Assembly: GCA_029204225.1 (NCBI GenBank)
Contig: MU833254.1
Span: 1 to 58,943 of the forward strand
From: Diphasiastrum complanatum
Taxonomy: Eukaryota; Streptophyta; Lycopodiopsida; Lycopodiales; Lycopodiaceae
DNA length: 58,943 nt
Reading direction: 5' to 3'
How positions within the stretch are numbered: the first letter of the stretch is position 1; each line of letters opens with the position of its first letter. Positions 42,401 to 53,189 of this stretch are shown here, one piece after another. The translations under genes were made by a program, and so were the position numbers. The notes beneath the pieces are model-generated. The model was not told the DNA's origin and ran no database searches. It worked only from the letters and a program-made list of their open reading frames with translations.

Positions 42401-45400
42401 TTGGGGGGATCAGTTAATGTTTGCCCTACTGTGGTGTTTAGGTCTCTAACACTGGTATCAGAGCCATCTCCATCTTTGGGAGTTTAGAAGTTATCAGAGT
42501 GTACAGACCAATCTTCTAACCTTTAAAAAATAGTGGGGGAGATCCATCGCTGCAGAACCAGCTATCTATCACTATTTTCTGATTGTAATTTCCTGATTTC
42601 TAAGCGGATTTAGGATAGAAATAGGTGGACAGATCCATCGTTGTAAATCCAGGCTTCATCGCTGCAAATTTCAAAGGAATTTCTTGCAGATCAAGCAGAT
42701 TTCAGACCAGAATAGAACTGCAGGTCCATTGCTGTGATTGCAGTATCAAATCCTTCCTTTGTAAACAGATTTTGAGAGCAAAATCAGAGGCAGGGTCAGC
42801 ACTGGACAAGGAAAAAGGAATTTGCATATCCATCGCTGTTTTCAGAAAGCCTTGGGGTGGATTATTCTACCAATCAGAGGTCCCACATCTGCAGACAGAT
42901 CAGCGAGCAGTTTCATTCTACAAATCCATAAATTCAGAGCACTTTTTGGGCTTCAAACCTGAGTTTTTTGGAGCAGCAAGGCTACTAGTCTGACAGCGAG
43001 GGTAGCTAGTAATCAAAATCTGATTTTCGTTAGTGCAAATTCAGACCTTCAATTCTGGTTTTTGGGGACAGCAGACCCACAACTCTACCAGCGAGGGTTT
43101 CTGAGATAGGAGTCCAAAAAGTTTATCAATTTCGAGGGAGGGAACCAAGGCTTCTTCAAGAATTTTGTTGTAGTAAAAACTTTCCGGATTGTAGATTGAG
43201 GAGACAGATTGCATAGCTGAGGAAAGACTGAGGGGTTTCTTGCTTTTCTCTTTGGAAGTACAGTCCTAAGACAGAGTTGAGTATTCTGCTTTCGTTTTTT
43301 CCAGCTCAGTCAATCTTTCTTCTTATTTCAGTCAGAATCTAAGGTACATGTCTTTCTGTTCTGAAAATGACTACTCCTCAAAGACCTGATCAACCCCCGG
43401 AGAGAGGCATTGACAAATTGGAAACAGAAGCCTTGGTTTTTAGTAAAGGGAAAGAACCCATGGAAGTGGAAGAACAGGACCAATTCACTGAAGAACTCGA
43501 CGAGTTACCAAAGAGCAGTACCTCCACTTGGTAATAGAAGTGGATGAATTGAAACTGGCGTTAGCCAATTTCAGATCCTGTGTGGAAGACTCGTTCGCCG
43601 ATCTCAAAAGTTTAATTTTGAGCTCCGCGAAAGGAAGTCTCCCTTCCACTTCTCAGTGGTCCCCTTCACCACGTCCATCAACATCGAGTGAGCCTCTTCG
43701 GTCTCATCCCAATGTCTTTAAAGACTTAAAACCTCCTACTTTTATTGGGGAAGAGAAGGATAGAAATGCAGGCATTTTACATACCTTCCTCAGCAAATGG
43801 AAGAACATACACGCTCTTAAACGGACCCCTGACCATTTGCAAGCAATCGAGGCTAGTCTTTCCATAGGACCCATGGCCTACAAGTGGTGGTTAAACCTCC
43901 AGGAGACCGGGCTGACTCCTTGGTCGTGGAAGGCTTTTGAAGAGGCTTTCGTAAGAGAGTTTCTACCGAAAAATGAACTTGATAGAGCCTGGGAAGGTTG
44001 GGAAAGAACAGTAATAGAAAAATCCTTAATACAGTATGTCTCGCAGTATCGAGAAGCCATATTAAAAATAAAGAATATGGCATCCGACTATCAGAAAGTC
44101 AGAGGGTTTGTATGTGGGCTTCAAGATGAATATAAAGTAGAGGTCTAGAGAAACTCGCCTACTACCTTAGAGCAAGCTCTCAGATATGCTCAAATCTATG
44201 ATGATTCAGTGGGTAGGAAGAAGGTGAAACAACAATCCTTTTCTGAGCAGCCTACTCAGAATGACTTTCAATTTATATAGAAATTTTTAAAATGAAAGAA
44301 AGAAGATAAAGTTAAGAATGAAGCTCCTCAGAAACGTCCATCACTCATACAGCCCTTAAAACCAGAAGATTTTGAGAAAGCCAAACAAGAATGTTTGTGT
44401 TTTGTGTGTATGGGCAAGGGTCACACAGTTAGACAATGTCCATTAAAAAAGATAAGAAAGATAAAAAACAAGTCCATCTTGTTCAGACTGTAAGCTTCCC
44501 AAGTGACTCGGCAGCTTTCGAGATAAAAGTGTTTCATGAAGATCATGAAACACTGTTGCCAATTAACTTCTGCAATGCTAGCGAGACCTTTCAACTTCGG
44601 GCCACATGACCTAGAACGTATGCATGGTAAAATTGGCAACCAGTCAGTAAGAGTCATGGTTGACGATGGGAGTTATGGACTCAGCTCATTACATTCGCCG
44701 CGTCCATTTACATTTACTTTACTTTATGCATAAGCAAGCCTTGGGCCCTTTTTTATACATTAGTGACACTTAGACTATATGGTTGGCCTTTGGCCTTATT
44801 ATTCATTATTAGGCCATTTGGACATATTACTGGAGAGTGGAGGCCTTCTTGGAGGGCACACCATTTTCCCTCCCAGTTGGGCCCTAGCCACCGGAAGCTT
44901 CCTTTTAGGGCTTTCTCTTGGCTATAAGTAGGGAAACTGTGTCATTTGTTATTCAGCTGATGATATTGATCTCTCTCTTTAGTCTCCTTAATCTCTCTCT
45001 TACCAAATGCCTTTGTATTGATTACCGTGCTTTAAATAAGTTGACTATTCGTAATCAGTATTCCACACATGGATGACCTCTTTGACCAGCTCGGTACCTC
45101 TAAAATCTTTTCCAAGATAGCCTTCGTTTTGGATATTACCAAATCAGGATGCACCCTTCTGACAAACATAAGACTGCTTTTCATACTCATCTTGGTTTAT
45201 ATGAATTTTGTGTGCTTCCTTTTGGTGTTACTAATGGCCCTCCTACGTTCCAGAACGTGATGAATAACGTCATGCTTCCGCTTCTTGGTCATTGTGTCTT
45301 GGTTTATTTTGATGATATTCTTATTTTTAGTCAGTCTCTTGCTGAGCATCTTTCCCATCTTTCCTCTGTATTTCAATTACTTGTACATCACCAGTTATTT

Positions 45401-48400
45401 GCTAAGTTGTCTAAATGTTCTTTTGCTGTTTCTGAGATCGAGTTTCTTGGTTTTCTTGTTTGTAATGGACACATTCGTCTGGACCCTCACAAAAGGTTCA
45501 GGCCATCCAGGATTGGCCTATACCAACTGATATTCATCATGTTCGTATGTTCCTTGGGTTAGCCACTCACCTTCGTCGTCAAGTTCCTCATTTTGCCACT
45601 ATTGCAGCTCCTCTTCATGCACTTTTGAAGAAGTCTATTACTTTTCTTTGGACTTCTGATTGTCAGTCAGCGTTTGATACTCTTCGTCGTGCTGTTGTTG
45701 ATGCTGCCGTTATGTGTTTACCACAGTTTGATCAGAAGTTCCTTGTTGAGACTGATGCTAGTAATGTTGGTTTGGGTGCTTTACTTCGCCAGTCACAATG
45801 TATTATTGCTTATGAGTCGCGTCGTCTTCGCTCTTATGAGCAACGTTATTCTGTGCATGAGAAAGAGCTTCTTGCTATTATCTATGCTCTTAAGAAGTGG
45901 CGTCATTATCTGTATCGAGTTCCATTTGACATTATTATTGATCACCAGTCTTTACGTTATCTGTTTTCTCAACGTGACCTTAGTGATCGTCAATTTCGTT
46001 GGTTGAAGTTTTTACAGCTTTTAATTTTTCCATATTGTATCGTCCTGGTCGTGCTAACACTGCTGCTGATGCATTATCTCGTCTTCCAGCTTTGTTGAAT
46101 ACACTCGTTTCTACTATTCCTCCATGGTTTGATGATCTACCTGTAGCATACCTTACATGTTCTGATTTTCGTGATGTTTATAGTTCTTCCCCACCTGTTT
46201 CATCCCGTCCTCATCAGGTTTACTCCATTGTTGACAACCGTCTTTATCGTTATGATTCTCTTTGTATTCCTAGTTCCTTGGGTATCCGTTCCCAATTGTT
46301 GTCGGATGCTCATTCCTCTCCTGTTGGGGGTCACTTTGGTTTTCAAAAGACTTATGCTCGTCTCAAAGACCATTTCTATTGGCCCTCTCTTGAATCTGAG
46401 CTTGCTATACTTATTCATACCTGCCCTTTTTGTCTTCGTAATAAGTACTCCCGTGCTAAATCTGCTGGTTTGCTCCAGAGTTGGCCTATTTCTCATCGCT
46501 AGTGGACTGATATATCTATGGACTTTATCCTTGGCCTTCCCCATACCCAGCGTGGTCACGATTCATGTATGGTGGTAGTTGACAGGTTCTCAAAACAAGC
46601 ACATTATATACCAGTTTGCAGTACTATCACAGCACAGCAGTGTGCACGTTTGTTCCTATCAGAGATTTTCCGCCTGCATGGATTTCCTCGTACTATCCTT
46701 TCTGATCGGGATAGTAAGTTTACATCTATATTCTGGACAGAGCTTATGCGTATATTGGATGTACAGCTTTTTATGGATTCTGCTTATCATTCTACGTCTG
46801 ATGGGCAGTCTGAGGTCCTTAACAGGATCCTTGAGGATTATTTACGCCATTTTGTTACTTCTTCAGGGAAGCATTGGGATCAGCATTTATGTTTAGCAGA
46901 GTATAGCTATAATAGCTCTGTTAGTACCAGCACAGGTGTCTCACCATTTTTATTATCTCATGGCTATGCACCTCTTTTACCTGGCATTCCTCTCCCTCCT
47001 AAGGATACACCTGTCACACTTGCATCTTTTCTATCAGGTGCTCGAGAGCTTATTACCTGGGCCAGTTCTCATTTACAGCATGTTCAGCAACGTTATCAGA
47101 CCTCAGTTGATCGTCACCGCCGCCATGTTGAGTTTCAGCTTGGAGATATGGTTTATCTACGCCTACGGTTTGCACGTCATCATTTTGTCCAAGGCCATGC
47201 TTCTACTGAGAAGCTTGCACCATGTTATTATGGGCCTTATCGCATTTTGGATGTTCTTAGTCCAGTTACATATCGCTTACAGCTTCCTGCTTCCACTCGC
47301 GCCTGTGATGTATTCCATGTCAATTTATTACGTACTGCTATTGAGGATGACGCTCCTTGTGATGTTGAGTTTCCTACTGCTCTAGAGTTATTTCCATTTT
47401 TACCTGCTGCTATATTACAGGTTCGTCTATACCATAGTCGATGCCGCCGGCAGATTCAGTTTTTGGTCCAGTGGGATGGTCGTCCTATTGAGGAGGCCAC
47501 ATGGGAGCCTATTGATGTCTTTTATCATACACCATCACTTGCGGATCAGGCTCGTGCTCTTGCTGCACTTGTTGATTCCTCTACATCAGATGTTGTTCTA
47601 GTTGTTGATGCACCAGGGCTTGCTGCTACTTGATCCAGTTTCTTTTCGGCAGTTGGGTCTTTTTCTTTTGTGCCAGGGAGAGTTATGGACTCGGCTCATT
47701 ACATTCGCCGCGTCCATTTACATTTACTTTACTTTATGCATAAGCAGGCCTTGGGCCCTTTTTTATTCATTAGTGACACTTAGACTATATGGTTGGCCTT
47801 TGGCCTTATTATTCATTATTAGGCCATTTGGACATATTACTGGAGAGTGGGGGCCTTCTTGGAGGGCGCACTATTTTCCCTCCCAGTTGGGCCCTAGCCA
47901 CCGAGCTTCCTTTTAGGGCTTCCTCTTGGCTATAAGTAGGGAAACTGTGTCATTTGTTATTCAGCTGATGATATTGATCTCTCTCTTTAGTCTCCTTAAT
48001 CTCTCTCTTTCCTGCTTTCTAGGGTTAAGTCTTGCTTATGTGCTGCTTTCATAGCTTAAGTCTTGCTTATGTGATGCTTTCATAGCTTAGCTCTAGATCA
48101 GCTGTGGCTCTATTCGTAACTATGGGGCAACCCATAATTTCATCAACTACACCCTAGTTAAGAAGCTCAAACTTCCAGACGTACCTAGTTAGCATAGCTA
48201 TGTACATAGTTTCATTGGCTAAGGGTGAAGACAAGAAAATTTGGGAAACTATAGTGATATTCAGGGGTATCAAGATGAAATTAACTTTCAGATTATGCAC
48301 CTGGATCATATAGACCTTGTTCTTGGGAGAGACTGGCTCTTTAGCTTAGGGCCTTCCCTCCACAGAAATTATCAGGAGAACACCCTCAGCTTTCAACGTA

Positions 48401-51400
48401 ATGGCAGAGAGATCCAGTGTAGGGGGAGCATGATGTTCCAACTGTCCTATGGTCTGCAGTTCAGAGCTTTGTCAGTTAATCAGGGATAGCGACCATCAGG
48501 TATTCTTATGTGACCTTCAGTTCCAAAAATTTCTATTTCTAGTTCTTTACAGCAGCAAGTAAATATATTAGAAACTTTATTGTCCAAATTTAAAGATGTT
48601 TTTCTTGAAGATTTACCGCATGGTTTACCACCTAGCAGAGATGTAGATCATGTAATAAACCTAGTACTAGGTATAGCACCTATTTCTAAACCTCCATATC
48701 GGGTCAGTTGAGCAGAGGATGAAGAAATGACTAGGCAGTTAACAGATTATCTTGGGAAAGGCCAATTTCAGACCAATAGTTCACCATGGGCCTCACCAGT
48801 CCTTTTGGTGAAAAAGGAGGGGTCTATGCGTCTTTGCGTAGATTACAGAGCCATCAATAAGGTCACAATTAAGAATAAGTACCCAATGCGTCGGGCAAAT
48901 GAGTTGTTTGACCAACTCGACGGGGCTAAGTTTTTCAGTAAAATTGACCTTAGATCAGGATATCATCAAGTCCATATAAAAACGGAAGATGTCCCGAAAA
49001 CAACTTTCAGGACACGTCACGATCATTATGAGTTTAAGGTGATGCCATTTGGCCTCACAAATGCTCTAGCTACCTTTATGACCTTGATGAACAGTGTCCT
49101 CAGACCATACTTGGGTAATTTTGTAGTCGTATTTTTAGATGACATCCTCGCCTACAAATGAGGAAGGAGCATCTTAAACACCTTAGAAAGGTGTTTCGAC
49201 TGCTTAGAAAGCATAAGCTTTATGCTAAGAAACCTAAGTGTGAATTCTTCGTTGAAGAAGTAGCTTATTTGGGTCACATTATCTCGGCAGAGGGGATTAA
49301 GATGGACTCTAGTAAGGTTAAAGCCATACTCAGTTGGCTGAGACCTCAAAATATTTTCGAGCTACAAATCTTTCTAGGTTTGGTGGGATGTTACAAACGA
49401 TGACCTATGAGCTTCTTCGTAGGCAATTTTTCTGGCCCAGTATGAACAAGGACATCCAACAATATCTAACCAGTTGCCAGAAATGTCAGGTTAATCAAGC
49501 AGAGCATTTAAAGGCAGGAGGGTTGTTAAGGGTAATGACGCTATCTGGGTCACAGTTGACCGTCTGACCAAAATGGCTCACTTTATTCCGACAAAAACAA
49601 CCGTTAGAGCTTCAAAGTTAGCGAGGTTGTTTATAGATGGGCTTTTTAAATTGTACGGTCTACCTTCCGGCACAGTCAGCGACCGGGACAATAAGTTTAA
49701 TGGGAATTTTTGGAGGGCAGTTTTCCATCATCTCCATACTAAACTAAACATGAGTACCACTGACAGACGGACAGTCAAATAGAAAGAGTAAATCAGGTGC
49801 TGGAGGATATGCTTCAAGCATACGTTAGCAAAAAGCAGACTAATTGGGAGGAGTATCTCTCGATATTAGAGTTTTCTTATAACAGTACCAACATTCAGCT
49901 ACAGGATACAACCCATTTATGCTGATGTACGGTTTTCAGCCACTGTAGGGTTTAAACAAGAAAAAGTTGAAGCAGCCAGAAACTTTTTAGAAGACCTAAA
50001 CTAGATGATAGAACATGGTAAGCGTAGCATTAGGCAATCCCAGGATCGAGCCAGGCATTATGCAGATCCACACAGACGGGATGTGCAATTCTCCGCTAGT
50101 GAGAAAGTCTTTCTACGAGTCCCAATTGACTCTAAAACCCTCAAATCAGGAGTGTGTGCTAAGTTATCTCCTACGTATTGTGGTCCTTTTACCATTAGTA
50201 GGAGACTAGGCGAGGTCACCTATGAACCAGAACTCCCATGCAGCAGTAAGATTTTTCCAGTCTTTCATGTATGCCAGTTACGAAAAGCCTTCACCAGATC
50301 TGAAAATCTGGTAGGAGACAGTGTTCTAGTTCTCCCATTGGATTCTCAACAACCTCCACATGACCAGAGGAGATCCTTGGTAGTAGAGAGATGTAGACTC
50401 ATCATACTCTATACCAAGAATATCTAGTCAAGTGGAACGATCAGCCTATTGAGAATGCCACTTGGGAAAAGGGCAACGTCCTTCACAAGATTTTTCCGAA
50501 CTTTGTCTTAGAGGACCGAGACGGTTCTTAAGGGGGAGGGAGTGTTACGAGCCTGTAACCAGTGCCGAACCCTAGGGAACTCAGGAGGTCAGATACCACA
50601 GTCAGGGGTGTGTCCAACGTACACGTCCAATAGGGCAAGATAGTGTGAGTAGTGTGCCCCGACACGGACCATAGTCATGGAAGGCCTAACATAACCTAGG
50701 GACCCTATCAGCAGGATAGGGCCCCACGTTGGGTCCCCAACATGCAGTCGGCCATGTCAGTGCTATGTGGCCGACACTTGGCAGTATGCATACTACCAGT
50801 CCTCACACTGGGCTAGGAGGGGCTTACTCCATATCAGGGAGTAGGCAAGGTTGGGGGGATCAGTTAGTGTCTGCCCTACTGTGGTGTTTAGGTCTCTAAC
50901 GCTTACCTTTTTCGCATGCTTCACAGATTCGTAACTTAGTAGGCTTGCTGAAAATCGTGCTACTAACCATGTCATGCTTCTAGATCTCCATCAAGGCTTG
51001 CATGTTGACATGTCCATAACGCTTGTGCCATAATGCAACTTCATCCTGCTGGTCATTCACATTCATAGCTTCTGTTGAAGCATGAGCAAAAATCTCCAAT
51101 TCATACAAGTTGCCAATGCGTGGGCCGCGTGCAAGCTTAGTTCAGGCACATAGAGGGCTCCTAGAATGTCTTGAAGTTCACCACTGAGCAATGGGACTTC
51201 AAGACTTCCTATGTCTTCTGCTACTATTTTGTTGTGGTTCCCAAGCTGAACTGTGCCATGCCCTAACCTGCAATTCTTGACAAGTGGCTTATCTTTCAGC
51301 ATGGTCTGTGTGTAGGCTGAATCAACTGTCAAAAATTTCTTCTTCTTAGCTTGCAAGCAAATGTCTTTGTTATTCACTATAAATGCACTTTCAGTCACTA

Positions 51401-53184
51401 AGTACATTTCTTCTTTGATGGAGTTAGTCTCCACAGTTTCTGCTAGGCTTGCAGAACTTTTTGCTTCTACCGCTTTCTTCTTTCAAAACTCGAACTCGTA
51501 ATTTCCCATCTTGAAGCAAAAGCGGCATTGTCCCTTCTTGGCAATCCTTTTCTCAACATTGCCTCCTGGTTTAATCTGAGCTTGTTGTTTCTTTGAGTCT
51601 CCACTCTGCTTGGAACTTTTCTTGCTCTTAAATTTGCCTTTGTTAAAGAGAGCCTGCTCAGAAGTGGATGTTCCTTCTCTCTCTTTATGTAGCAATTCTA
51701 CTTGTAGTAGCTTCCCAACTGCATCATCCCAAGAGAGTTTTTCTCTTGTCATAAGGTTTTCTATGAAATCATTCCAACTGGTTGGCAATGATTTATAGAG
51801 CTTCAACTTCTATTGGTCTTCTGCCATTTCATACTTGGGATCTGCAGCTGCAAGTAAGGTGAACAACTCTTTCATTTTGTTGATGCAAGCTCTCAGATCT
51901 GCACCATCAGTGAACTTCAATTGCTCCAACTGTGTGTATAAGTGCATTACCTCCATCTGAGTCTTTCCTCTATACTGAGTCTCTAACCAGTTCCAAAAGT
52001 GATGACTGCCCTAATCCAAGTCAGCTTCTAACAAGATGCCTATGCTAACACACATGCCTATGCATGCCAGGGTCTTGTCGTCCTTCAAATGCCACTTTAT
52101 TAGAGCATCTTCTTCAGATCTGTCACCTAGTTTAATCACTTCAGGTTGTCTTTCTTTCCCTTCAACGATCCCAAACAGCTGTTCTGCCCTCAGCCAGACA
52201 CCCATCAGCATTTTCCATCCTCTAAAGCCACTTCCTTCAAAGACATGAGGCTTTAAAAGGGCTGCAGCAGTGTGCGAACTCATGTTGAAGCCTCTTTGGA
52301 ATGTTATGAGCAAGAGAATAGCACCTAGACTCTTAGTCCCTTACAAAAGTGGTGGCTCTGATACCATGTCACAGAAACAGGGAAAAGAAAGAAAATGCAT
52401 GCAGAGAATAGAGACAACACATAGTATGGAAGACTGAATAGAACTTCTTAATCTATCATTCACGTTCTCATAAATATATGTACAAAAATGCTCTACCTGC
52501 TGCACAGGGAGCTTGCTAACCTAACTTCCTACAAATCAGCTAACCCTAACTTGCCTACCGATTTCCTACAAATCTGCTACTCTGCTATCTTCTAGTTTGT
52601 TGTTTGCTACAACAGTAGGTGAGGCCACATGGATGCCCAAGTGGCCATCATGACAGGCTGCTTGATTTATGATTCTGCAACAACTTGGTGGTCTTCCTTC
52701 TACATCTTAGGGATGTGAGCGATGCAGATTTGCTGTAGCTAGTGGCACTGTCTCTCATAAATGAAATCCTGTTGGTTTTCAAAATCTAGAAGGCTGAACT
52801 CTTCCTACTTCTCATTGCATCCCTTTCAAAAGTAAAACTGCATCTCCATAAAAACCTTTCACATCCAGACCATTTTTGATTAGGACAACTACTGAAGTTT
52901 TAGTTGTTTCTTTCAATGTTTCAAATCTCTTTTAGCTGTGTGGGCTACGTACTAATTAAAAAAAAAAGAGGTAGACTTGTTTTGCAGAGCATATTCCCAG
53001 TGGGAGGGAACACTGGAGCAGTGCCCCATTTGTGACCGCACATTTAGGCCAGAAGCATTTCAGCGTCACAATAAAAGCTGCACTGTAGAACATCCAGCCA
53101 AAAAGGCTGGAACTGGGCTTACGGCTGCTTCACTCTCAAACAAGATACAACCTGGTCTAATATCTGGCACTCAGCATTCTGCAA
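39321..53184 (+). CDS. C2HC zinc-finger protein, ZNF474/ZC2HC1-like, three exons
   Basis: Exons 39321-39406, 39681-39839 and 52988-53184 splice in frame through two phase-2 introns into 147 residues, open at the 3' end. Two C-x2-C-x11-H-x3-C fingers are present: C18/C21/H33/C37 (CYLCGREFG... HVPQC, itself split by intron 1) and C94/C97/H109/C113 ([20 protein letters not shown]). [17 protein letters not shown] linker lies between them, as in ZNF474-like proteins of algae and animals. The family is zinc-binding and I associate it with ciliated organisms; its biochemical role is poorly defined. ATG 39321 was chosen for its purine at -3. ATG 39345 (MAARPKM) is an alternative. The second intron is 13,148 bases of nested retrotransposons. 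Splicing restores both fingers exactly, so the gene looks functional. Downstream exons are not identified. Confidence 0.85.
39681..39839 (+). CDS. Zinc-finger gene exon 2 (second half of finger 1, linker)
   Basis: It follows GGGGTTTGCAG and ends GATGC|GTGAGT, a consensus donor. It encodes [19 protein letters not shown], then the basic-proline linker and [10 protein letters not shown]. An in-frame TGA appears immediately if the donor is not used, supporting the splice. Confidence 0.87.
39840..40585. other. Zinc-finger gene intron 2, left end
   Basis: Intron sequence with short repeats of AACTGCAACAT. No gene is seen before the copia RNase H scrap begins at about 40590. Confidence 0.5.
40590..42090 (-). 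mobile_element. Ty1/copia, 3' half (integrase, polymerase, RNase H scrap)
   Basis: Minus strand, from right to left: integrase ([37 protein letters not shown]), linker, polymerase ([76 protein letters not shown]), then after a deletion the RNase H start ([11 protein letters not shown]). The YVDD block and the 3' LTR are missing. The other half of the same element is at 50907-52682. A gypsy element separates them with a CTTAC duplication. Confidence 0.9.
42091..42451 (+). repeat. Gypsy 5' LTR
   Basis: It starts TCTTACGAGCC (TGTTACGAGCC in the other copy) and ends GGTCTCTAACA. It is immediately followed by the primer-binding site. Confidence 0.92.
42453..42465 (+). other. Gypsy primer-binding site
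   Basis: TGGTATCAGAGCC, complementary to the 3' end of plant initiator Met-tRNA, one base after the LTR. Confidence 0.88.
43368..44480 (+). pseudogene. Gypsy gag with CCHC knuckle
   Basis: It begins [14 protein letters not shown], is interrupted near 43530, then reads [39 protein letters not shown] and [20 protein letters not shown], the conserved gag core. After two stops it reaches [14 protein letters not shown], a complete zinc knuckle at about 44400-44440. Confidence 0.85.
45069..46098 (+). pseudogene. Nested gypsy polymerase and RNase H
   Basis: Polymerase frames carry [47 protein letters not shown] and EIEFLGFLV. RNase H (from 45547) has [35 protein letters not shown] and [14 protein letters not shown], with its catalytic Asp and Glu residues. 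Frameshifts near 45100, 45490 and 46000. Confidence 0.9.
45999..47633 (+). pseudogene. Nested gypsy integrase with C-terminal chromodomain
   Basis: 46018-46500: [14 protein letters not shown], then the zinc finger region [20 protein letters not shown] and CPFCLRNK. After a stop at 46501, a 371-codon open frame (46518-47633) holds [47 protein letters not shown], a GPYRIL/YRLQLP fold and the chromodomain [20 protein letters not shown]. Chromodomains of this class are thought to steer integration to marked chromatin. One of the longest undamaged frames in the window. Confidence 0.92.
47681..48121 (+). repeat. Nested gypsy 3' LTR (AGTTA...TAACT)
   Basis: 441 bases from AGTTATGGACTC to TTCGTAACT. 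The tandem phrase TAAGTCTTGCTTATGTG(C/A)TGCTTTCATAGCTTA occurs twice near its end. It differs from the 5' remnant at only about seven positions by eye. Confidence 0.92.
48127..50542 (+). pseudogene. Host gypsy pol: protease end to chromodomain
   Basis: Protease remainder (ATHNFIN, VLGRDWL), polymerase 48550-49160 ([49 protein letters not shown]), connection 49158-49400 ([20 protein letters not shown]), then an abrupt jump at about 49405 to the integrase finger ([20 protein letters not shown]), the core ([13 protein letters not shown]) and the chromodomain ([20 protein letters not shown]) ending at a stop at about 50529. RNase H is deleted at 49405. Confidence 0.88.
50543..50901 (+). repeat. 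Gypsy 3' LTR
   Basis: It runs from TGTTACGAGCC to GGTCTCTAACG. The last base is changed from the expected A. It follows polypurine tract AAGGGGGAGGGAG. Confidence 0.92.
50907..52366 (-). mobile_element. Ty1/copia, 5' half (gag, protease, pre-integrase)
   Basis: Minus strand, from right to left: primer-site complement GGTGGCTCTGATACCA (52351-52366), gag ([58 protein letters not shown]), a decayed knuckle (CRFCFKMG), the protease region ([21 protein letters not shown]) and pre-integrase ([17 protein letters not shown]) broken by the gypsy insertion. In-frame stops are frequent. Confidence 0.88.
52367..52682 (-). repeat. Copia 5' LTR (minus strand)
   Basis: On the minus strand it runs TGTTGCAG...CTGTGACA, about 316 bases, directly abutting the primer site. 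No second copy is found near 40.5 kb, where the 3' LTR should lie. Confidence 0.7.
52988..53184 (+). CDS. Zinc-finger gene exon 3 (finger 2)
   Basis: It follows GACTTGTTTTGCAG. Its first base completes an Ala codon split by the 13-kb intron. It encodes [11 protein letters not shown], finger 2 and a Thr/Ser-rich stretch. The donor is either CAA|GTCAGT (53184, phase 1) or TCA|GTCTCT (53188, phase 2). The (CT)n tract starts at once. Confidence 0.83.
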
Positions 53185-53186
53185 GT

Positions 53187-53189
<3 letters not shown>

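Larger units (their letters stand above)
44671..48121 (+). mobile_element. Younger chromodomain gypsy with AGTTA...TAACT LTR ends
   Basis: 5' LTR remnant 44671-45001, full 3' LTR 47681-48121. The 5' LTR is joined directly to the polymerase ([15 protein letters not shown]), so the last 110 or so bases of the LTR, the primer site, gag, protease and the polymerase start were deleted. Polymerase with YFDDIL, RNase H, integrase (the HHCC finger, then D, D and E) and a chromodomain follow. The polypurine tract is GCCAGGGAG. The LTR has a CTATAAGTA box. It cannot move by itself. Confidence 0.9.
44666..48126. repeat. Target-site duplication ATGGG pair around nested element
   Basis: ATGGG at 44666-44670 and 48122-48126. 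Removing one copy plus the insert restores the reading through the host element's protease active site (D-G then A-T-H-N-F-I-N). Confidence 0.9.
42091..50901 (+). mobile_element. Chromodomain Ty3/gypsy element, 8.8 kb, TSD CTTAC
   Basis: 5' LTR 42091-42451 and 3' LTR 50543-50901 are collinear. The duplication CTTAC lies at 42086-42090 and 50902-50906. The primer site TGGTATCAGAGCC follows the 5' LTR and the polypurine tract AAGGGGGAGGG precedes the 3' LTR. The internal order is gag with a CCHC knuckle, protease, polymerase, integrase, chromodomain. RNase H is largely deleted. A younger gypsy (44671-48121) sits inside the protease codons. LTRs differ by about 28 substitutions by hand count, mostly transitions. 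Stops and frameshifts make it inactive. Confidence 0.92.

Noticed and set aside
42453-42465. TGGTATCAGAGC strings (42453, 25363, and complements at 33061 and 52351) as parts of tRNA genes
   Set aside because: Each lies next to an LTR end and reads as a primer-binding site complementary to initiator Met-tRNA. No cloverleaf surrounds any of them.
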